Source: Bordetella parapertussis
GTDB taxonomy: Bacteria; Pseudomonadota; Gammaproteobacteria; Burkholderiales; JACQAP01
DNA: 46,042 nt
Assembly: GCA_945900965.1 (NCBI GenBank)
Contig: CAMDKM010000027.1
Location: 1 to 46,042, forward strand
Direction of reading: 5' to 3'
The notes beneath the pieces were generated by a model. It ran no database searches, had not been told where the DNA came from, and worked only from the letters and a program-made list of their open reading frames with translations. Numbering within the stretch: the stretch's first letter is position 1; the number at the start of each line of letters is the position of its first letter. Positions 17,292 through 26,928 of the stretch are shown here, piece after piece. Made by a program: the position numbers and the translations under genes.

Positions 17292-18722
17292 ATGCAGGAC
17301 CTATCCGTATTACTCATTGTTTCCATCGCGACGCTCGTTGCTGTCGTGGCCCTGGTTTTTATGGGCCTGGCCCTGAACCGGCGCCAAGGTTCCATTCCCG
17401 AATTGCTTGCCCGGATCCTCGAGGAAAAGCACCTTGCGATGCTCAAGGATCTCAATGCCGGACTCAATAGTTTAGGCGACCGTCTGACCCAGTCGCAGAG
17501 CGAATTATTGGATCGCCTGCGCGGTACGCTCACTCAGGAGCTTACCCAGACCCGCAGCACGGTCGGGGCATTGCAGGTGAGGCAGGTGGAAGAGCTTTCC
17601 GCAACTCGGGAGACCATGAGCAAAAAGCTTGGCGAGCTGAGCGCGGATTCGCAGGCGAAACACGATCTGCTTCGCACCGAAGTGCTGACCCGCATTTTGC
17701 AAACTCTGGCCGAGCAGAATCGCGCCGAGCAGGAACTCATTCAGACCACAATGCGCAACGCCTCGGCGCAACTTTCGGCATCCATGGAGTCTTTGTCAAA
17801 GACCACCGATAGTCGCCTGGAACAGATTTCGGGAAAAGTGGGCGAGCGGCTGGAAGAGGGTTTCAAGAAGACCAATGAGACTTTCGTTAGCGTCATGGCG
17901 CGACTGGCAACCATCGACGAGGCGCAAAAGAAAATCGATGGATTAACTGTAAACGTGGTGAGTCTGCAGGAATTATTGGGCGACAAACGCTCGCGCGGCG
18001 CCTTTGGCGAGGTGCAGCTCGAGAATCTGGTGCGAAATATTCTCCCCGAATCGGCCTTTGAGTTTCAGTACACGTTCAAGTCCAACGCGGCGCGCGCGGA
18101 TTGCGTCCTCAAGCTGCCGCCGCCCACCGGCCTGGTCGCGGTCGATGCGAAGTTTCCGCTGGAAAATTATCACCGCATGTTCGAGTCCGGCATTGGCGAG
18201 ACGGAACGCTTGGTGGCGCAGAAACAGTTCCGTGCTGACGTGAAAAAACACGTCGAAGACATTTCCACCAAATACATCATTGCGGGAGAGACTTCGGACG
18301 GGGCGGTGATGTTCGTGCCGGCCGAGGCGGTGTTCGCTGAAATCCACGCCTACCATTCGGAAGTGGTGGATTTCGCCATGCAAAGACGGGTCTGGATCGT
18401 GTCGCCGACCACGCTGATGGCAGTGCTCAACACGGCTCGCGCGGTGATGAAAGACGTTGCCACTCGCGAGCAGGTGCATATCATCAAGGACGAGCTCGGA
18501 AAACTTGGCAAAGACTTCAGCCGCTTCGACTCTCGCATGAAGAAGCTGGCCGACCATATCCGCCAGGCCCACGAAGATGCGCAACAAGTGCAGATCAGCA
18601 GCGACAAGATCACCCGGCGGTTTTCGCAGATCGAGCGCGTCGAACTCGATCAGCCCGAGCAACTGCGTCAGCTCGAACAGGCCTTGCTCGATGTGCCTGC
18701 CGATGACGAATCCGGCGCCTGA
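17292..18722 (+). CDS. rmuC: DNA recombination protein RmuC
   Basis: 476 residues. There is an N-terminal membrane segment (about 5-27), a long coiled coil (about 45-230) rich in Gln, Glu and Leu, then the RmuC nuclease-like domain with RGAFGEVQLENLV, VAVDAKFPLENY and the segment around VMFVPAEAVFAEI. RmuC limits inversions between short inverted repeats in E. coli, which is of interest given the many inverted repeats in this region. It is followed 11 bp later by mtfA, so co-transcription is likely. Confidence 0.95.
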   Translation: MQDLSVLLIVSIATLVAVVALVFMGLALNRRQGSIPELLARILEEKHLAMLKDLNAGLNSLGDRLTQSQSELLDRLRGTLTQELTQTRSTVGALQVRQVEELSATRETMSKKLGELSADSQAKHDLLRTEVLTRILQTLAEQNRAEQELIQTTMRNASAQLSASMESLSKTTDSRLEQISGKVGERLEEGFKKTNETFVSVMARLATIDEAQKKIDGLTVNVVSLQELLGDKRSRGAFGEVQLENLVRNILPESAFEFQYTFKSNAARADCVLKLPPPTGLVAVDAKFPLENYHRMFESGIGETERLVAQKQFRADVKKHVEDISTKYIIAGETSDGAVMFVPAEAVFAEIHAYHSEVVDFAMQRRVWIVSPTTLMAVLNTARAVMKDVATREQVHIIKDELGKLGKDFSRFDSRMKKLADHIRQAHEDAQQVQISSDKITRRFSQIERVELDQPEQLRQLEQALLDVPADDESGA

Positions 18723-18733
18723 TCGGCCCTGAC

Positions 18734-19540
18734 ATGTTGGGATGGAAGTCATGGCGCCGGCGACGGGCGCTGGCAAAGGCCAGTCTCGACGAGGCGACCT
18801 GGCAGCGCGTCGCCGGGCGGTTTTCCTTCGTGCTGCGGCTCGATGCGGAGGCAAAGCGGCGGCTGCGCGACCTGTGCATCCTCTTCGTGCATGAAAAACA
18901 AATTTCAGCCGCTTCCGGGTTCACGCTCACATTGGAGATGAAGCTGGGTATAGCCATCCAGGCTTGTATCCTGATCCTGCAATTAGGGCGTGGCGTGAAT
19001 AATCTGAATCACTTCGATGGATGGGTGGAAATTATTGTCTATCCCGGTCAATTTTTGCCGAGGCAGGAATTGCGGGGCGACGACGGCATCATTCAGGTGG
19101 ACGAGTCGTTTTATGCCGGCCAGGCCTGGTTGCAGGGGCCGGTCATACTCTCCTGGGAGGACGTCGAGAACGCCGGCGATCTGGAGGGGACGAACGTGGT
19201 CATTCACGAGTTTGCCCACAAACTCGACATGCTCAATGGCGAAGCAAACGGATTCCCGCCTTTACATGCGGACATGAGTCGGGAGGCCTGGACACAGGCA
19301 TTCACGGCGGCTTTTGAGGATTTGTGCCGGAGCGTGGACGCGGGTGAGAGAACCGACATCGATCCCTATGCGAGCGAATCACCTGCCGAATTTTTCGCCG
19401 TATTGAGCGAGGCGTTTTTTGAGGTGCCGGAGTTGGTAAAGGAAATTTATCCGAAGGTTTATGAGCAGATGACGCTGTTTTATCGCCAGGATCCGGCCAG
19501 CCGCGAATTGCCTCGGGAATGGAGGTTGAGAAGGGCCTAA
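18734..19540 (+). CDS. mtfA: Zinc-dependent peptidase MtfA
   Basis: 268 residues. The gluzincin motif HEFAHKLD lies in the middle, followed by ESPAEFFAVLSEAFFE carrying the third zinc ligand, as in E. coli MtfA (Mlc titration factor A, an aminopeptidase that also binds the glucose repressor Mlc). It starts 11 bp after rmuC. Its stop codon borders a CGCAAAG-type repeat element. Confidence 0.93.
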   Translation: MLGWKSWRRRRALAKASLDEATWQRVAGRFSFVLRLDAEAKRRLRDLCILFVHEKQISAASGFTLTLEMKLGIAIQACILILQLGRGVNNLNHFDGWVEIIVYPGQFLPRQELRGDDGIIQVDESFYAGQAWLQGPVILSWEDVENAGDLEGTNVVIHEFAHKLDMLNGEANGFPPLHADMSREAWTQAFTAAFEDLCRSVDAGERTDIDPYASESPAEFFAVLSEAFFEVPELVKEIYPKVYEQMTLFYRQDPASRELPREWRLRRA

Positions 19541-19735
19541 ATCTGAAAAGCACTGCAAGAGAAAAGCTTGACGCAAAGATGCAAAGGTCGCAAAGAACGC
19601 AAAGAAAAGAAACGCTTTGTGCCGGAATTGACGCAGGCCTGTGTTTTCACCTCGACAGGCATGGTCTGTTTTGGAATTTCTTTGCGACCTTTGCGTCGAG
19701 ATTGTCTTTTGCTGCACTTTTTTCGGAATACTTCA
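19541..19735. repeat. MITE-like element of the CGCAAAG family
   Basis: It fills the whole gap between the convergent genes mtfA and the cupin. Inner arms: GACGCAAAGATGCAAAGGTC (starting at 19570), continued by GCAAAGAACGCAAAG, opposed by TTTCTTTGCGACCTTTGCG ending at 19696. The inverted similarity extends imperfectly outward (CTGAAAAGCACTGCAAGAG against TTTTGCTGCACTTTTTTCGG). The architecture is the same as the CACAGAG elements but with another sequence. Confidence 0.8.
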
Positions 19736-19741
19736 ATTACC

Positions 19742-20116
19742 TCATGATTCAGATTTTTTTTCGCCACCTTCGGGGCCATAGAACATGACCCAGACACAGA
19801 AATCGTCGGTGAATTCTTCGAAACGGTGAATGACTCCGGCTGGCACGAATAGAGTGTCTCCGGTCTGAAAGGGGTGGCGATCGGGTCCGTTGACGAACCA
19901 GCCCGATCCGCGGGCGATGACGTAGAGTTCGTCGCGGGTGTGCGGCTTTTGCGAGTCTTGCCCCGACGGGCGGTACATTTTGACCTGAAGGCTGCCATGC
20001 TCAAACACGGCGGCGGAAGGCAATCCCTGAGTGACCGTGGCGACTGCGTCGAGTGCTTCGGCAATGGTGACGCGGCGGCCGAATTTCGAAGAGGTAAAAT
20101 TGGTTTCCGGTTTCAT
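19742..20116 (-). CDS. Small cupin-domain protein
   Basis: 124 residues without a signal peptide. It is a single cupin barrel: the first motif is in KPHTRDELYVIARGSGWFVNG, the second in FVPAGVIHRFEEF. It lacks the first His pair spacing of some metal cupins but keeps H, E and H positions. Function unknown. It lies upstream of no obvious partner, with its 3' end at a repeat element. Confidence 0.78.
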   Translation of the reverse strand: MKPETNFTSSKFGRRVTIAEALDAVATVTQGLPSAAVFEHGSLQVKMYRPSGQDSQKPHTRDELYVIARGSGWFVNGPDRHPFQTGDTLFVPAGVIHRFEEFTDDFCVWVMFYGPEGGEKKSES

Positions 20117-20185
20117 GATGATTCTGTAATCAAAATGTCCAAGCGTCGCTGTCCTTGGAGCTTACGCGCCGCAATTCAGTCGTAG

Positions 20186-20599
20186 CTATTCTTCGCGTTG
20201 CCGCCATTCCTGAATGGCAATAAGCACCCCGGCCCCGTACAGCGCGGCGACGGTGAAAAGCTGCAATTCAGAAACCGCATACGTATCCTCGATAATATTG
20301 AGGCCGGCGTAAATCAATCCAGCATGCCCACAGGCCAGCGCAATCTGACTGGCAATGGAAAAGGACCCCATGGCCTGGCCCGGTGGATAGGATGCCACAC
20401 CGGCATATTTGCCCATGGATATGGCCAGCAGTTGTACCGTCAGACCCAACCCCAGCAACACGGCAAGTCCGGCTACGGGTCGGGTCCAGGACGGGATCAG
20501 AAGTGACAGCGGGAAAACGATGGCATAGCGGCCCACGAAATAAAAGCCGATGACAATCAGAAATCCCAAGCCGAGCAAAAAATTGAGTCGTGTAATCAA
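20186..20599 (-). CDS. Four-helix membrane protein of unknown function
   Basis: 137 residues with a TTG start at 20599 and no strong ribosome-binding site. Four hydrophobic helices (about 5-27, 40-62, 80-102, 112-130) with short loops and a charged tail EWRQREE. No family recognised. The start could lie elsewhere. Confidence 0.6.
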   Translation of the reverse strand: MITRLNFLLGLGFLIVIGFYFVGRYAIVFPLSLLIPSWTRPVAGLAVLLGLGLTVQLLAISMGKYAGVASYPPGQAMGSFSIASQIALACGHAGLIYAGLNIIEDTYAVSELQLFTVAALYGAGVLIAIQEWRQREE

Positions 20600-20684
20600 G
20601 TAATGTCCCGGAGAAACTCGGGCGCGGCATAGCCGCCGGATGATGACCGTACATGGTACCCGAAGGCAGCGTCGAGAAAGACAC

Positions 20685-21077
20685 TTAATTTGCCATGGAA
20701 TTCGATACTTCGAGCAGATTCATATCCGGGTCACGGAAATAAACCGATAAAAGGGGGCCGACTGCGCCTGCGCGTCGAACCGGTCCGTCAAGAATCGAGA
20801 CTCCGCAAGTTTTCAAGTGTTTTATCACGTCGACGATGGGTGTCGAGGTCAGGAAGCAAAAATCCCCCGAGCCGCGCGTGGGGTGTTCGGCCTTGGGATC
20901 GAATTCCTTTCCCACTTCGTGCAGATTGAATTTCTGCGCGCCAAAGCTCAATGCCTTGCGTCCTCCGGAAAAGGTGACCTCTTTCATACCCAAGACTCGA
21001 GTATAAAAGGCGCAGGTGGTCTCGATGTTTTTGACAGTCAGAACGACATGATCGATGGCTTCTATTTTTAACTCCAT
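20685..21077 (-). CDS. VOC-family (glyoxalase/dioxygenase-like) protein
   Basis: 130 residues. It has the pattern of a single VOC module pair: IDHVVLTVKNIETTCAFYTRVLGM at the start, then FNLHEVG, and YFRDPDMNLLEVS at the end, where H and E are metal-ligand positions. It resembles lactoylglutathione lyase/virulence-protein VOC members; the substrate is unknown. GGGAG lies just before the ATG. Confidence 0.88.
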   Translation of the reverse strand: MELKIEAIDHVVLTVKNIETTCAFYTRVLGMKEVTFSGGRKALSFGAQKFNLHEVGKEFDPKAEHPTRGSGDFCFLTSTPIVDVIKHLKTCGVSILDGPVRRAGAVGPLLSVYFRDPDMNLLEVSNSMAN

Positions 21078-21123
21078 GGCTCCCTCATGTTCATCGGCTC
21101 CTCGGAAGGAAGGGGGACGCAGG

Positions 21124-22296
21124 CTACTTGGTGGCAGGGACGTTGATGCGGAAAATCAGCCACGCCATGGTGCCGGAAACCAGGCCCCAAAAGGCCGATC
21201 CGATGCCAAAGAGCGTCACACCGGATGCGGTCACGAGAAACGTGATCAATGCAGGTTCGCGCTCGGTTTCCTTGGCCGTGGCGATGGCCAAACCGCTGCC
21301 AATGGTGCCGATCAGCGCCAGACCTGCAATGGCCAAAATCAATTCTTTCGGTAAGGCCGAAAAGACCGCTGCAACCGCCGCGCCGAATAATCCAATGATG
21401 ATGTAAAAGACCCCCGCACTCACGGACGCCATATAGCGCTTGGCGGGATCTTCATGGGCTTCACGGCCCATACAAATCGCCGCAGTAATGGCGGCCAAAT
21501 TGAGCGCATAGGCGCCAAAGGGAGCCAATACAAAAGTGGCGATGCCGGTCCAGCCCACCAAAGGAGAAATGGGTGTGGAGGTATAGCCGGAAGCCCGAAG
21601 TGCCGCGACGCCAGGTACATTCTGCGAGCCCATGGTGACGGCAAATAGCGGCAGCGCCACGCCGATGAGTGCGCTTACGGAAAATTGTGGCGTCGTAAAA
21701 ACAGGTGCCGCCAGATCGAAGGTCAAGTCGTGTGTTTGCACAAGGCCCAGCGCGGCGGCATAAATGAGGCCTGTCAACAATGCCGCCATCACGGCATAGC
21801 GGGGGATCATTCGACGCAGGGCGAGGTATACGCAGAACATGGTAAAGACAATGGCAAATTGCGTTTTCATGGCAATGAAGACATCCATCCCGAAGCGCAG
21901 CAGAACCCCGGCCAGCATGCCCGAGGCGATGGAGAGAGGAATGCGGTTCAGGATGCGCTCAAACCAGCCGCTGAATCCGGCGATCGCGATGAGGGCGCCG
22001 CAGACCAGGAAGGCGCCAATGGCTTCGGCCATGGGCACGCCTGCTGCGCCGGTGATCAGCATCGCCGCGCCAGGGGTGGACCATGCGGTAACAACGGGCA
22101 CCCGGTAGCGAAGCGAAAGTCCGATACAGGTCACCCCCATCCCGATGCCCAGCGCCCACATCCAGGAGGCGATTTCGGCGGCGGTTGCGTGGAGTGTTGT
22201 GGCGGCCTGAAAGACGATGACCGCGGAGCTGGTAAATCCAACCAGAACCGTCACAAACCCCGCAACCAGCGCGGAAAGGGAAAAATCCTTCAACAT
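21124..22296 (-). CDS. benE: BenE-family benzoate/H+ symporter-like transporter
   Basis: 390 residues from ATG 22296 (start MLKDFSLSALVAG). An inner-membrane protein with about 11-12 hydrophobic helices. Typical BenE marks are GFTSSAVIVFQAA, VPVVTAWSTPGAAML and LPLFAVTMGSQNVPGVAALRA, which are nucleobase-transporter-fold motifs. No benzoate catabolic genes are nearby, so the substrate is inferred only from the family. Confidence 0.88.
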   Translation of the reverse strand: MLKDFSLSALVAGFVTVLVGFTSSAVIVFQAATTLHATAAEIASWMWALGIGMGVTCIGLSLRYRVPVVTAWSTPGAAMLITGAAGVPMAEAIGAFLVCGALIAIAGFSGWFERILNRIPLSIASGMLAGVLLRFGMDVFIAMKTQFAIVFTMFCVYLALRRMIPRYAVMAALLTGLIYAAALGLVQTHDLTFDLAAPVFTTPQFSVSALIGVALPLFAVTMGSQNVPGVAALRASGYTSTPISPLVGWTGIATFVLAPFGAYALNLAAITAAICMGREAHEDPAKRYMASVSAGVFYIIIGLFGAAVAAVFSALPKELILAIAGLALIGTIGSGLAIATAKETEREPALITFLVTASGVTLFGIGSAFWGLVSGTMAWLIFRINVPATK

Positions 22297-22490
22297 TGTT
22301 ATGGCGGCTCGACGGTTGGTTGTTCTGATACGGTTGAACAACTTTGTGTTGACGACGGTTCGGGGCTACTCCAACATTTTCACTCGATTGTACCTTTAAG
22401 CCCCGGTCAGGTATCAGTTGACCTAACTAGCCGAGTCATTGCTTGGATCGACCGGTAGAATCACACCTTATTTGCCATGCGGTCGCAAAT

Positions 22491-24476
22491 TTGAACTCGG
22501 ATCTCCAGGAAATATTCTCCGGCAACGGGTCACTGGCAACCGCGATTCCAGGGTATCGTCTTCGCCCGCAGCAACTGGAAATGGCGCGTGCGGTGGAAAC
22601 GGCGATTATTGAAAATCGAGTGCTGATCACCGAGGCGGGAACGGGCACTGGGAAAACCTTCGCCTATCTTGTGCCGGCCATGCAGAAAGGTGGCAAGGTC
22701 ATCGTATCGACGGGTACCAAGACTTTGCAGGATCAGCTTTTCAGCCGCGACATTCCGATGGTGCGAAAGGCGCTGCGGGCTTCCGTCACGGTGGCCTTGC
22801 TCAAAGGTCGCGCGAACTACATCTGCCATTATCACCTCGAACAAGCGAAATCCGAGGGACGGTTTCTCAGTCGGGACGATGTCGTGTATCTCGCCCGCAT
22901 CGAGTCCTATGCCCGGACAAGCACGACGGGGGACCGCAGTGGGCTTGCCCAAGTGCCGGAGGATGCCACGGTCTGGCCGCAAGTGACCTCCACCCGGGAA
23001 AATTGCCTCGGGGGCGAATGCCCGCATTATCAGAAGTGCTTCGTCATGGAAGCGCGCAAGCGCGCGATGGAAGCCGATATTGTCGTGGTTAATCACCATT
23101 TATTTTTCGCCGACGTCATTCTGCGCGATGAAGCAGTGGCGGAATTGTTACCGGCGTGTAATACGGTCATTTTCGACGAGGCGCATCAGTTGCCGGAAAC
23201 CGCCAGCCTGTTTTTCGGGCGCAGCGTGTCCACCCATCAGTTGATCGAAATGGCCAGGGACAGCCGTATCGAGGCGGCGAGCGCGGCCAAGGATCATCCC
23301 ACCCTTCCCGACGCCACGGCAGCGTTGGAAAAGGCCGCTCGCGATCTTCGACTGCAATTCGGTCCTGAGGCGGGACGTCAAGCGTTCAAAACAGTGGGTG
23401 GGAGACAGGATTTTTTAACGGCATTCGACACTGTGCGTGAGGAGCTGACCGCCCTAACCAGCGTGCTGGAATCGCAGGCCGAGCGTTCGGAAGGTTTGCA
23501 CAATTGCTGGGTGCGCGGACGCGATCTGCTGGAACGCATGGCGCTCTGGAAGAACAATAATGACCGCGAATGGGTACGCTGGATAGAGGTATTCGGCGCC
23601 AGTTTGCATTTAAACGTCACGCCACTTTCGGTTGCCGATATCTTTCGGCGCCAATTGGAAGGCCGTCCGCGTGCCTGGATTTTTACCTCGGCGACCCTGT
23701 CGGTGCAGGGAGAGTTTTCCCATTACCAGCGGGATATGGGCCTGGAATCGGCCACCACCGAATGTTGGGAGAGCCCGTTCGATTACCCGAACCAGGCGGT
23801 GCTTTACGTTCCCGAGAACCTGCCCGAGCCCAACGACCCGGCCTTTACCCGTGCCGCGGTGGATGCGGCACTGCCTTTGATCGAGGCCGCCCGTGGGCGC
23901 ACGTTTTTCCTGTTTACCAGTCTGCGTGCGATGCGCGAGGCGCGAGAATGGATGGAAGCTGGTTTGCAGCGGGCCGGCCTGGATCTGCCGCTGCTCATGC
24001 AGGGAGAGGGTTCGCGTTCGGAGTTGCTCGATCGTTTTCGAAAACTCGGCAATGCGGTGCTGCTCGGAAGTGCGTCGTTCTGGGAAGGGGTCGACGTGCG
24101 CGGCGAGGCGTTGCAATTGGTGATTATCGATCGTCTGCCATTTTCTCCGCCGGACGATCCGGTACTGGCGGCACGCATCGAAAAAATCAATGCCGAAGGC
24201 GGCAATGCGTTCATGGATTACCAATTGCCCCAGGCGGTGATTACCCTGAAGCAGGGCGCCGGCCGCTTGATCAGGGATGAAGCGGATTTTGGCGTGTTGA
24301 TGATCTGCGATCCGCGCCTGATCTCCAAGCCTTATGGCAAAAGAATCTGGCGCAGCCTGCCGCCGATGCGTCGAACCAGAGTGGAAGCAGAGGCGGTGGA
24401 CTTTCTGCTTTCCAAGGCGGGAAGCGGGGTCGTGCCGAGCGAAGAGGTGAGGAGTGATAGCGCGCAAGTTTATTAG
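22491..24476 (+). CDS. yoaA: DinG/YoaA-family Fe-S DNA helicase
   Basis: About 661 residues from TTG 22491, which gives a family-like start (NSDLQEIFSGNGSLATAIPGY); TTG 22443 is an alternative. XPD-like 5'-3' helicase: Walker A GTGTGKT near residues 50-56, four iron-sulfur cysteines near 112, 172, 177 and 183, the DEAH box near 229-232, then motif V/VI as GSASFWEGVDVRG and QGAGRLIRD. The length fits YoaA (about 640), which works with the polymerase clamp-loader protein HolC in repair of stalled forks, better than DinG (about 716). It starts divergently from benE. Confidence 0.92.
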   Translation: MNSDLQEIFSGNGSLATAIPGYRLRPQQLEMARAVETAIIENRVLITEAGTGTGKTFAYLVPAMQKGGKVIVSTGTKTLQDQLFSRDIPMVRKALRASVTVALLKGRANYICHYHLEQAKSEGRFLSRDDVVYLARIESYARTSTTGDRSGLAQVPEDATVWPQVTSTRENCLGGECPHYQKCFVMEARKRAMEADIVVVNHHLFFADVILRDEAVAELLPACNTVIFDEAHQLPETASLFFGRSVSTHQLIEMARDSRIEAASAAKDHPTLPDATAALEKAARDLRLQFGPEAGRQAFKTVGGRQDFLTAFDTVREELTALTSVLESQAERSEGLHNCWVRGRDLLERMALWKNNNDREWVRWIEVFGASLHLNVTPLSVADIFRRQLEGRPRAWIFTSATLSVQGEFSHYQRDMGLESATTECWESPFDYPNQAVLYVPENLPEPNDPAFTRAAVDAALPLIEAARGRTFFLFTSLRAMREAREWMEAGLQRAGLDLPLLMQGEGSRSELLDRFRKLGNAVLLGSASFWEGVDVRGEALQLVIIDRLPFSPPDDPVLAARIEKINAEGGNAFMDYQLPQAVITLKQGAGRLIRDEADFGVLMICDPRLISKPYGKRIWRSLPPMRRTRVEAEAVDFLLSKAGSGVVPSEEVRSDSAQVY

Positions 24477-24547
24477 GGGGAAATACGGATAATCTTGCTA
24501 CGGGATCCGAGTATTCTCCCGTCTTCATCGGACATACATTTCCAAAA

Positions 24548-24577
24548 TCCGGTGCGCATGCCGGAGGGACTTTTTAC
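24548..24577 (+). terminator. Possible weak terminator between yoaA and the P460 gene
   Basis: TCCGG/CCGGA stem (24548-24552 with 24561-24565), then GGGAC and a run of five T. The stem is short, so the call is weak. Confidence 0.35.
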
Positions 24578-24591
24578 ATAAGGAGAAAACA

Positions 24592-25074
24592 ATGAAATTA
24601 AAGATCAAACACCTTTGCGCTGGCGTCTTGACCCTTTGGATTGGAGTCAGCCAGGCCCAGGATGGCGGCAACATTTCTTTTCCCGTGGATTATCGGAGCT
24701 GGTTTCATCATCATTCCACAGTCAATTTGCCGGGGCATGCGCCCGAAGCCAACATTGGCATTCAGCATGTTTATGCCAATGAACTGGCCGTCGAAGGATT
24801 GCGCACGGGCAAGTTCAAGAAAGGGGCCAGTTTCGTGGTGGACCGCTTTAAGCATGTCGAGGCCGATAACAACCGATTACAGCAGGGCGATCGAAAGGTG
24901 ATCGCAGTGATGTTTCGCGACGAGGAACGCTACGCGGAAACCGGCGGCTGGGGATTCGAAGGCTTCAAGGGCGGCGATCCCAACGCGCGGGTGGTCAAGG
25001 ATGCCAAGGCGTGTTTTGTCTGCCATATCCCGCACGCGGACAATAATTTTCTTTTTTCGCGCGGGCTGAAATAA
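24592..25074 (+). CDS. Cytochrome P460-family protein
   Basis: 160 residues with a signal peptide ending near SQAQDGG. A single c-type haem motif CFVCH (C141, C144, H145) lies close to the C-terminus, as in P460 cytochromes, where haem is additionally linked to a lysine. Known members oxidise hydroxylamine or bind NO in the periplasm, but many homologues in non-nitrifiers have no known role. AAGGAG precedes the ATG. It stands alone, with a convergent gene after it. Confidence 0.85.
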   Translation: MKLKIKHLCAGVLTLWIGVSQAQDGGNISFPVDYRSWFHHHSTVNLPGHAPEANIGIQHVYANELAVEGLRTGKFKKGASFVVDRFKHVEADNNRLQQGDRKVIAVMFRDEERYAETGGWGFEGFKGGDPNARVVKDAKACFVCHIPHADNNFLFSRGLK

Positions 25075-25108
25075 CTCCGCGCGGGTTGGCCGGTCCCTGC
25101 TTCGGGTG

Positions 25109-25498
25109 TCAGCCTGGTGCCGGCCCCAGCCAACTCCAGAGTGCCCAGATCAGCAGAATCCAAAGGGCCACAATGATGGCGGCGCCAAGCCAATTGCGCG
25201 GTTTGGGTTTGCGAGCCCGCAGCCAATCGTCGGCCTTTTGCCGAGACTCGCCGATGACTTCCCCAGGGATTAATTGCAGCACGAACCAGATTGCCAGGGG
25301 CATCAAGATCAGTTCGTCGAGGTAGCCGAGTATCGGGACAAAGTCCGGGATCAGATCGATCGGCGATAGTGCGTACGCAACGATGCCGATACAGAGCAGC
25401 CTGGCGAATATCGGGGTGCGCGGATCCCGGTAGGCAAACCACAAGGCCAAACCATCGCGTTTGATGGATGCGGCCAGGTTTTTAAGACGTTTTAGCAT
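25109..25498 (-). CDS. DUF1232 (YkvA-like) small membrane protein
   Basis: 129 residues. The family core is ARLLCIGIVAYALSPIDLIP followed by DFVPILGYLDELIL. A second hydrophobic helix lies near the C-terminus. Function unknown in the family. It starts 11 bp after the end of rimO on the same strand, so it probably belongs to the same transcript. Confidence 0.87.
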   Translation of the reverse strand: MLKRLKNLAASIKRDGLALWFAYRDPRTPIFARLLCIGIVAYALSPIDLIPDFVPILGYLDELILMPLAIWFVLQLIPGEVIGESRQKADDWLRARKPKPRNWLGAAIIVALWILLIWALWSWLGPAPG

Positions 25499-25509
25499 CG
25501 CGCGGCCTT

Positions 25510-26859
25510 TCAGGCGACTCGTTCGCCGTATAGATCATGCGTAGTGCTGCGAGAAATGTGCACCTGTGCAAAGGCGCCCGGCTTCAAGTCTCCGGCTTTG
25601 GAAATATGTACCACCCCATCGATTTCCGGGGCATCGGCCGAGGATCGGCCGTTGGCTTTGCCTTCGGTGCAGGCATCGACCAATACCGTAATCGTCTTGC
25701 CGATTTTTTTCTTGAGACGCCTGGCGCTGATTTGTTCCTGGGCAGCCATGAGGCGGGCGCGACGCTCTTCGCGAAGCTCCGAGGGCACCGCATCGGGCAG
25801 GGCGTTGGCGGCCGCGCCATCAACAGGGGAATAGGCAAAACACCCAACACGGTCCAGTTGCGCGGCTTCGATAAATTCCAGCAATTGATTGAAATCGGAC
25901 TCGGTTTCCCCGGGAAAACCTGTGATAAAGGTGCTGCGCAGGGTAATTTCCGGGCATATGCTTCGCCAGGCATTGACGCGCGCCAGATTGTCTTCGGCAT
26001 TCGCGGGACGCTTCATGGCTTTTAGAATCCGCGGACTGGCATGCTGAAAAGGCACATCCAGATACGGCAGGATTTTTCCCGAGGCCATCATCGGAATAAT
26101 TTCGTCCACATTCGGATAAGGGTAAACGTAATGCAGCCTTACCCAGACGCCCAGATCTCCCAGCGCGCCGGCCAGTTCAGTCATACGGGTCTTGAGCGGT
26201 TTGCCTCCCCAGAATCCCATGCGGTACTTGATGTCCACGCCATAGGCGCTGGTGTCCTGGGATATCACCAGCAGTTCCTTGACGCCCGCCTTGACCAGGT
26301 GTTCGGCTTCCTGCATCACGTCTCCCACCGGACGGCTGACAAGATCGCCACGCATGGACGGGATGATGCAGAAGGTGCAACGGTGATTGCAGCCTTCGGA
26401 AATTTTCAGATACGCGAAATGTTTCGGTGTGAGCCGAATCCCCTGTGGCGGTACCAGGTCCAGGAAGGGGTCATGTGGTTTGGGTAAATGCGCATGAACA
26501 GCCTCCATGACGGCGTCGGTGGCATGAGGCCCGGTCACTGCCAGCACCCGCGGATGCGCCTCTTTCACAACATCGCTCTTGGCTCCCAGGCAGCCGGTCA
26601 CGATGACTTTACCGTTTTCCGCCAGGGCTTCCCCTATGGCATCCAGCGATTCCTCGACAGCGGCGTCGATAAATCCGCAGGTATTGACAATAACCAGATC
26701 GGAATCGCGATAGCTGCCGGATACCAGGTAACCTTCGGTGCGCAACTGGGTCAGAATGCGCTCGGAATCCACGGTGGCCTTTGGGCAACCCAGCGAGACG
26801 AATCCGACCTTGGGTTCCGATATGTTGCGTTTGTTCGGCACTGATTTCAGGTCATTCAT
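25510..26859 (-). CDS. rimO: Ribosomal protein S12 methylthiotransferase RimO
   Basis: 449 residues. The enzyme adds a methylthio group to the Asp of S12. The N-terminal UPF0004 domain begins [16 protein letters not shown] with further cysteines in VNTCGF and VTGCLGA. The radical-SAM cluster motif is CNHRCTFC in [19 protein letters not shown]-terminal TRAM domain follows. No clear Shine-Dalgarno sequence precedes the ATG. Confidence 0.96.
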   Translation of the reverse strand: MNDLKSVPNKRNISEPKVGFVSLGCPKATVDSERILTQLRTEGYLVSGSYRDSDLVIVNTCGFIDAAVEESLDAIGEALAENGKVIVTGCLGAKSDVVKEAHPRVLAVTGPHATDAVMEAVHAHLPKPHDPFLDLVPPQGIRLTPKHFAYLKISEGCNHRCTFCIIPSMRGDLVSRPVGDVMQEAEHLVKAGVKELLVISQDTSAYGVDIKYRMGFWGGKPLKTRMTELAGALGDLGVWVRLHYVYPYPNVDEIIPMMASGKILPYLDVPFQHASPRILKAMKRPANAEDNLARVNAWRSICPEITLRSTFITGFPGETESDFNQLLEFIEAAQLDRVGCFAYSPVDGAAANALPDAVPSELREERRARLMAAQEQISARRLKKKIGKTITVLVDACTEGKANGRSSADAPEIDGVVHISKAGDLKPGAFAQVHISRSTTHDLYGERVA

Positions 26860-26877
26860 GAATAGGAGATGAAAGTC

Positions 26878-26902
26878 GGCGCGAGGTGTTCCGCCTCGCG
26901 CC
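26878..26902 (-). terminator. GC-rich hairpin between phaR and rimO
   Basis: Perfect 9-bp stem GGCGCGAGG/CCTCGCGCC around a 7-base loop, in the 69-bp gap between phaR and rimO. The following T run on the minus strand is poor, so termination may be only partial. Confidence 0.5.
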
Positions 26903-26928
26903 GCGCGAAAATTTTCAACTCCAGAAAA

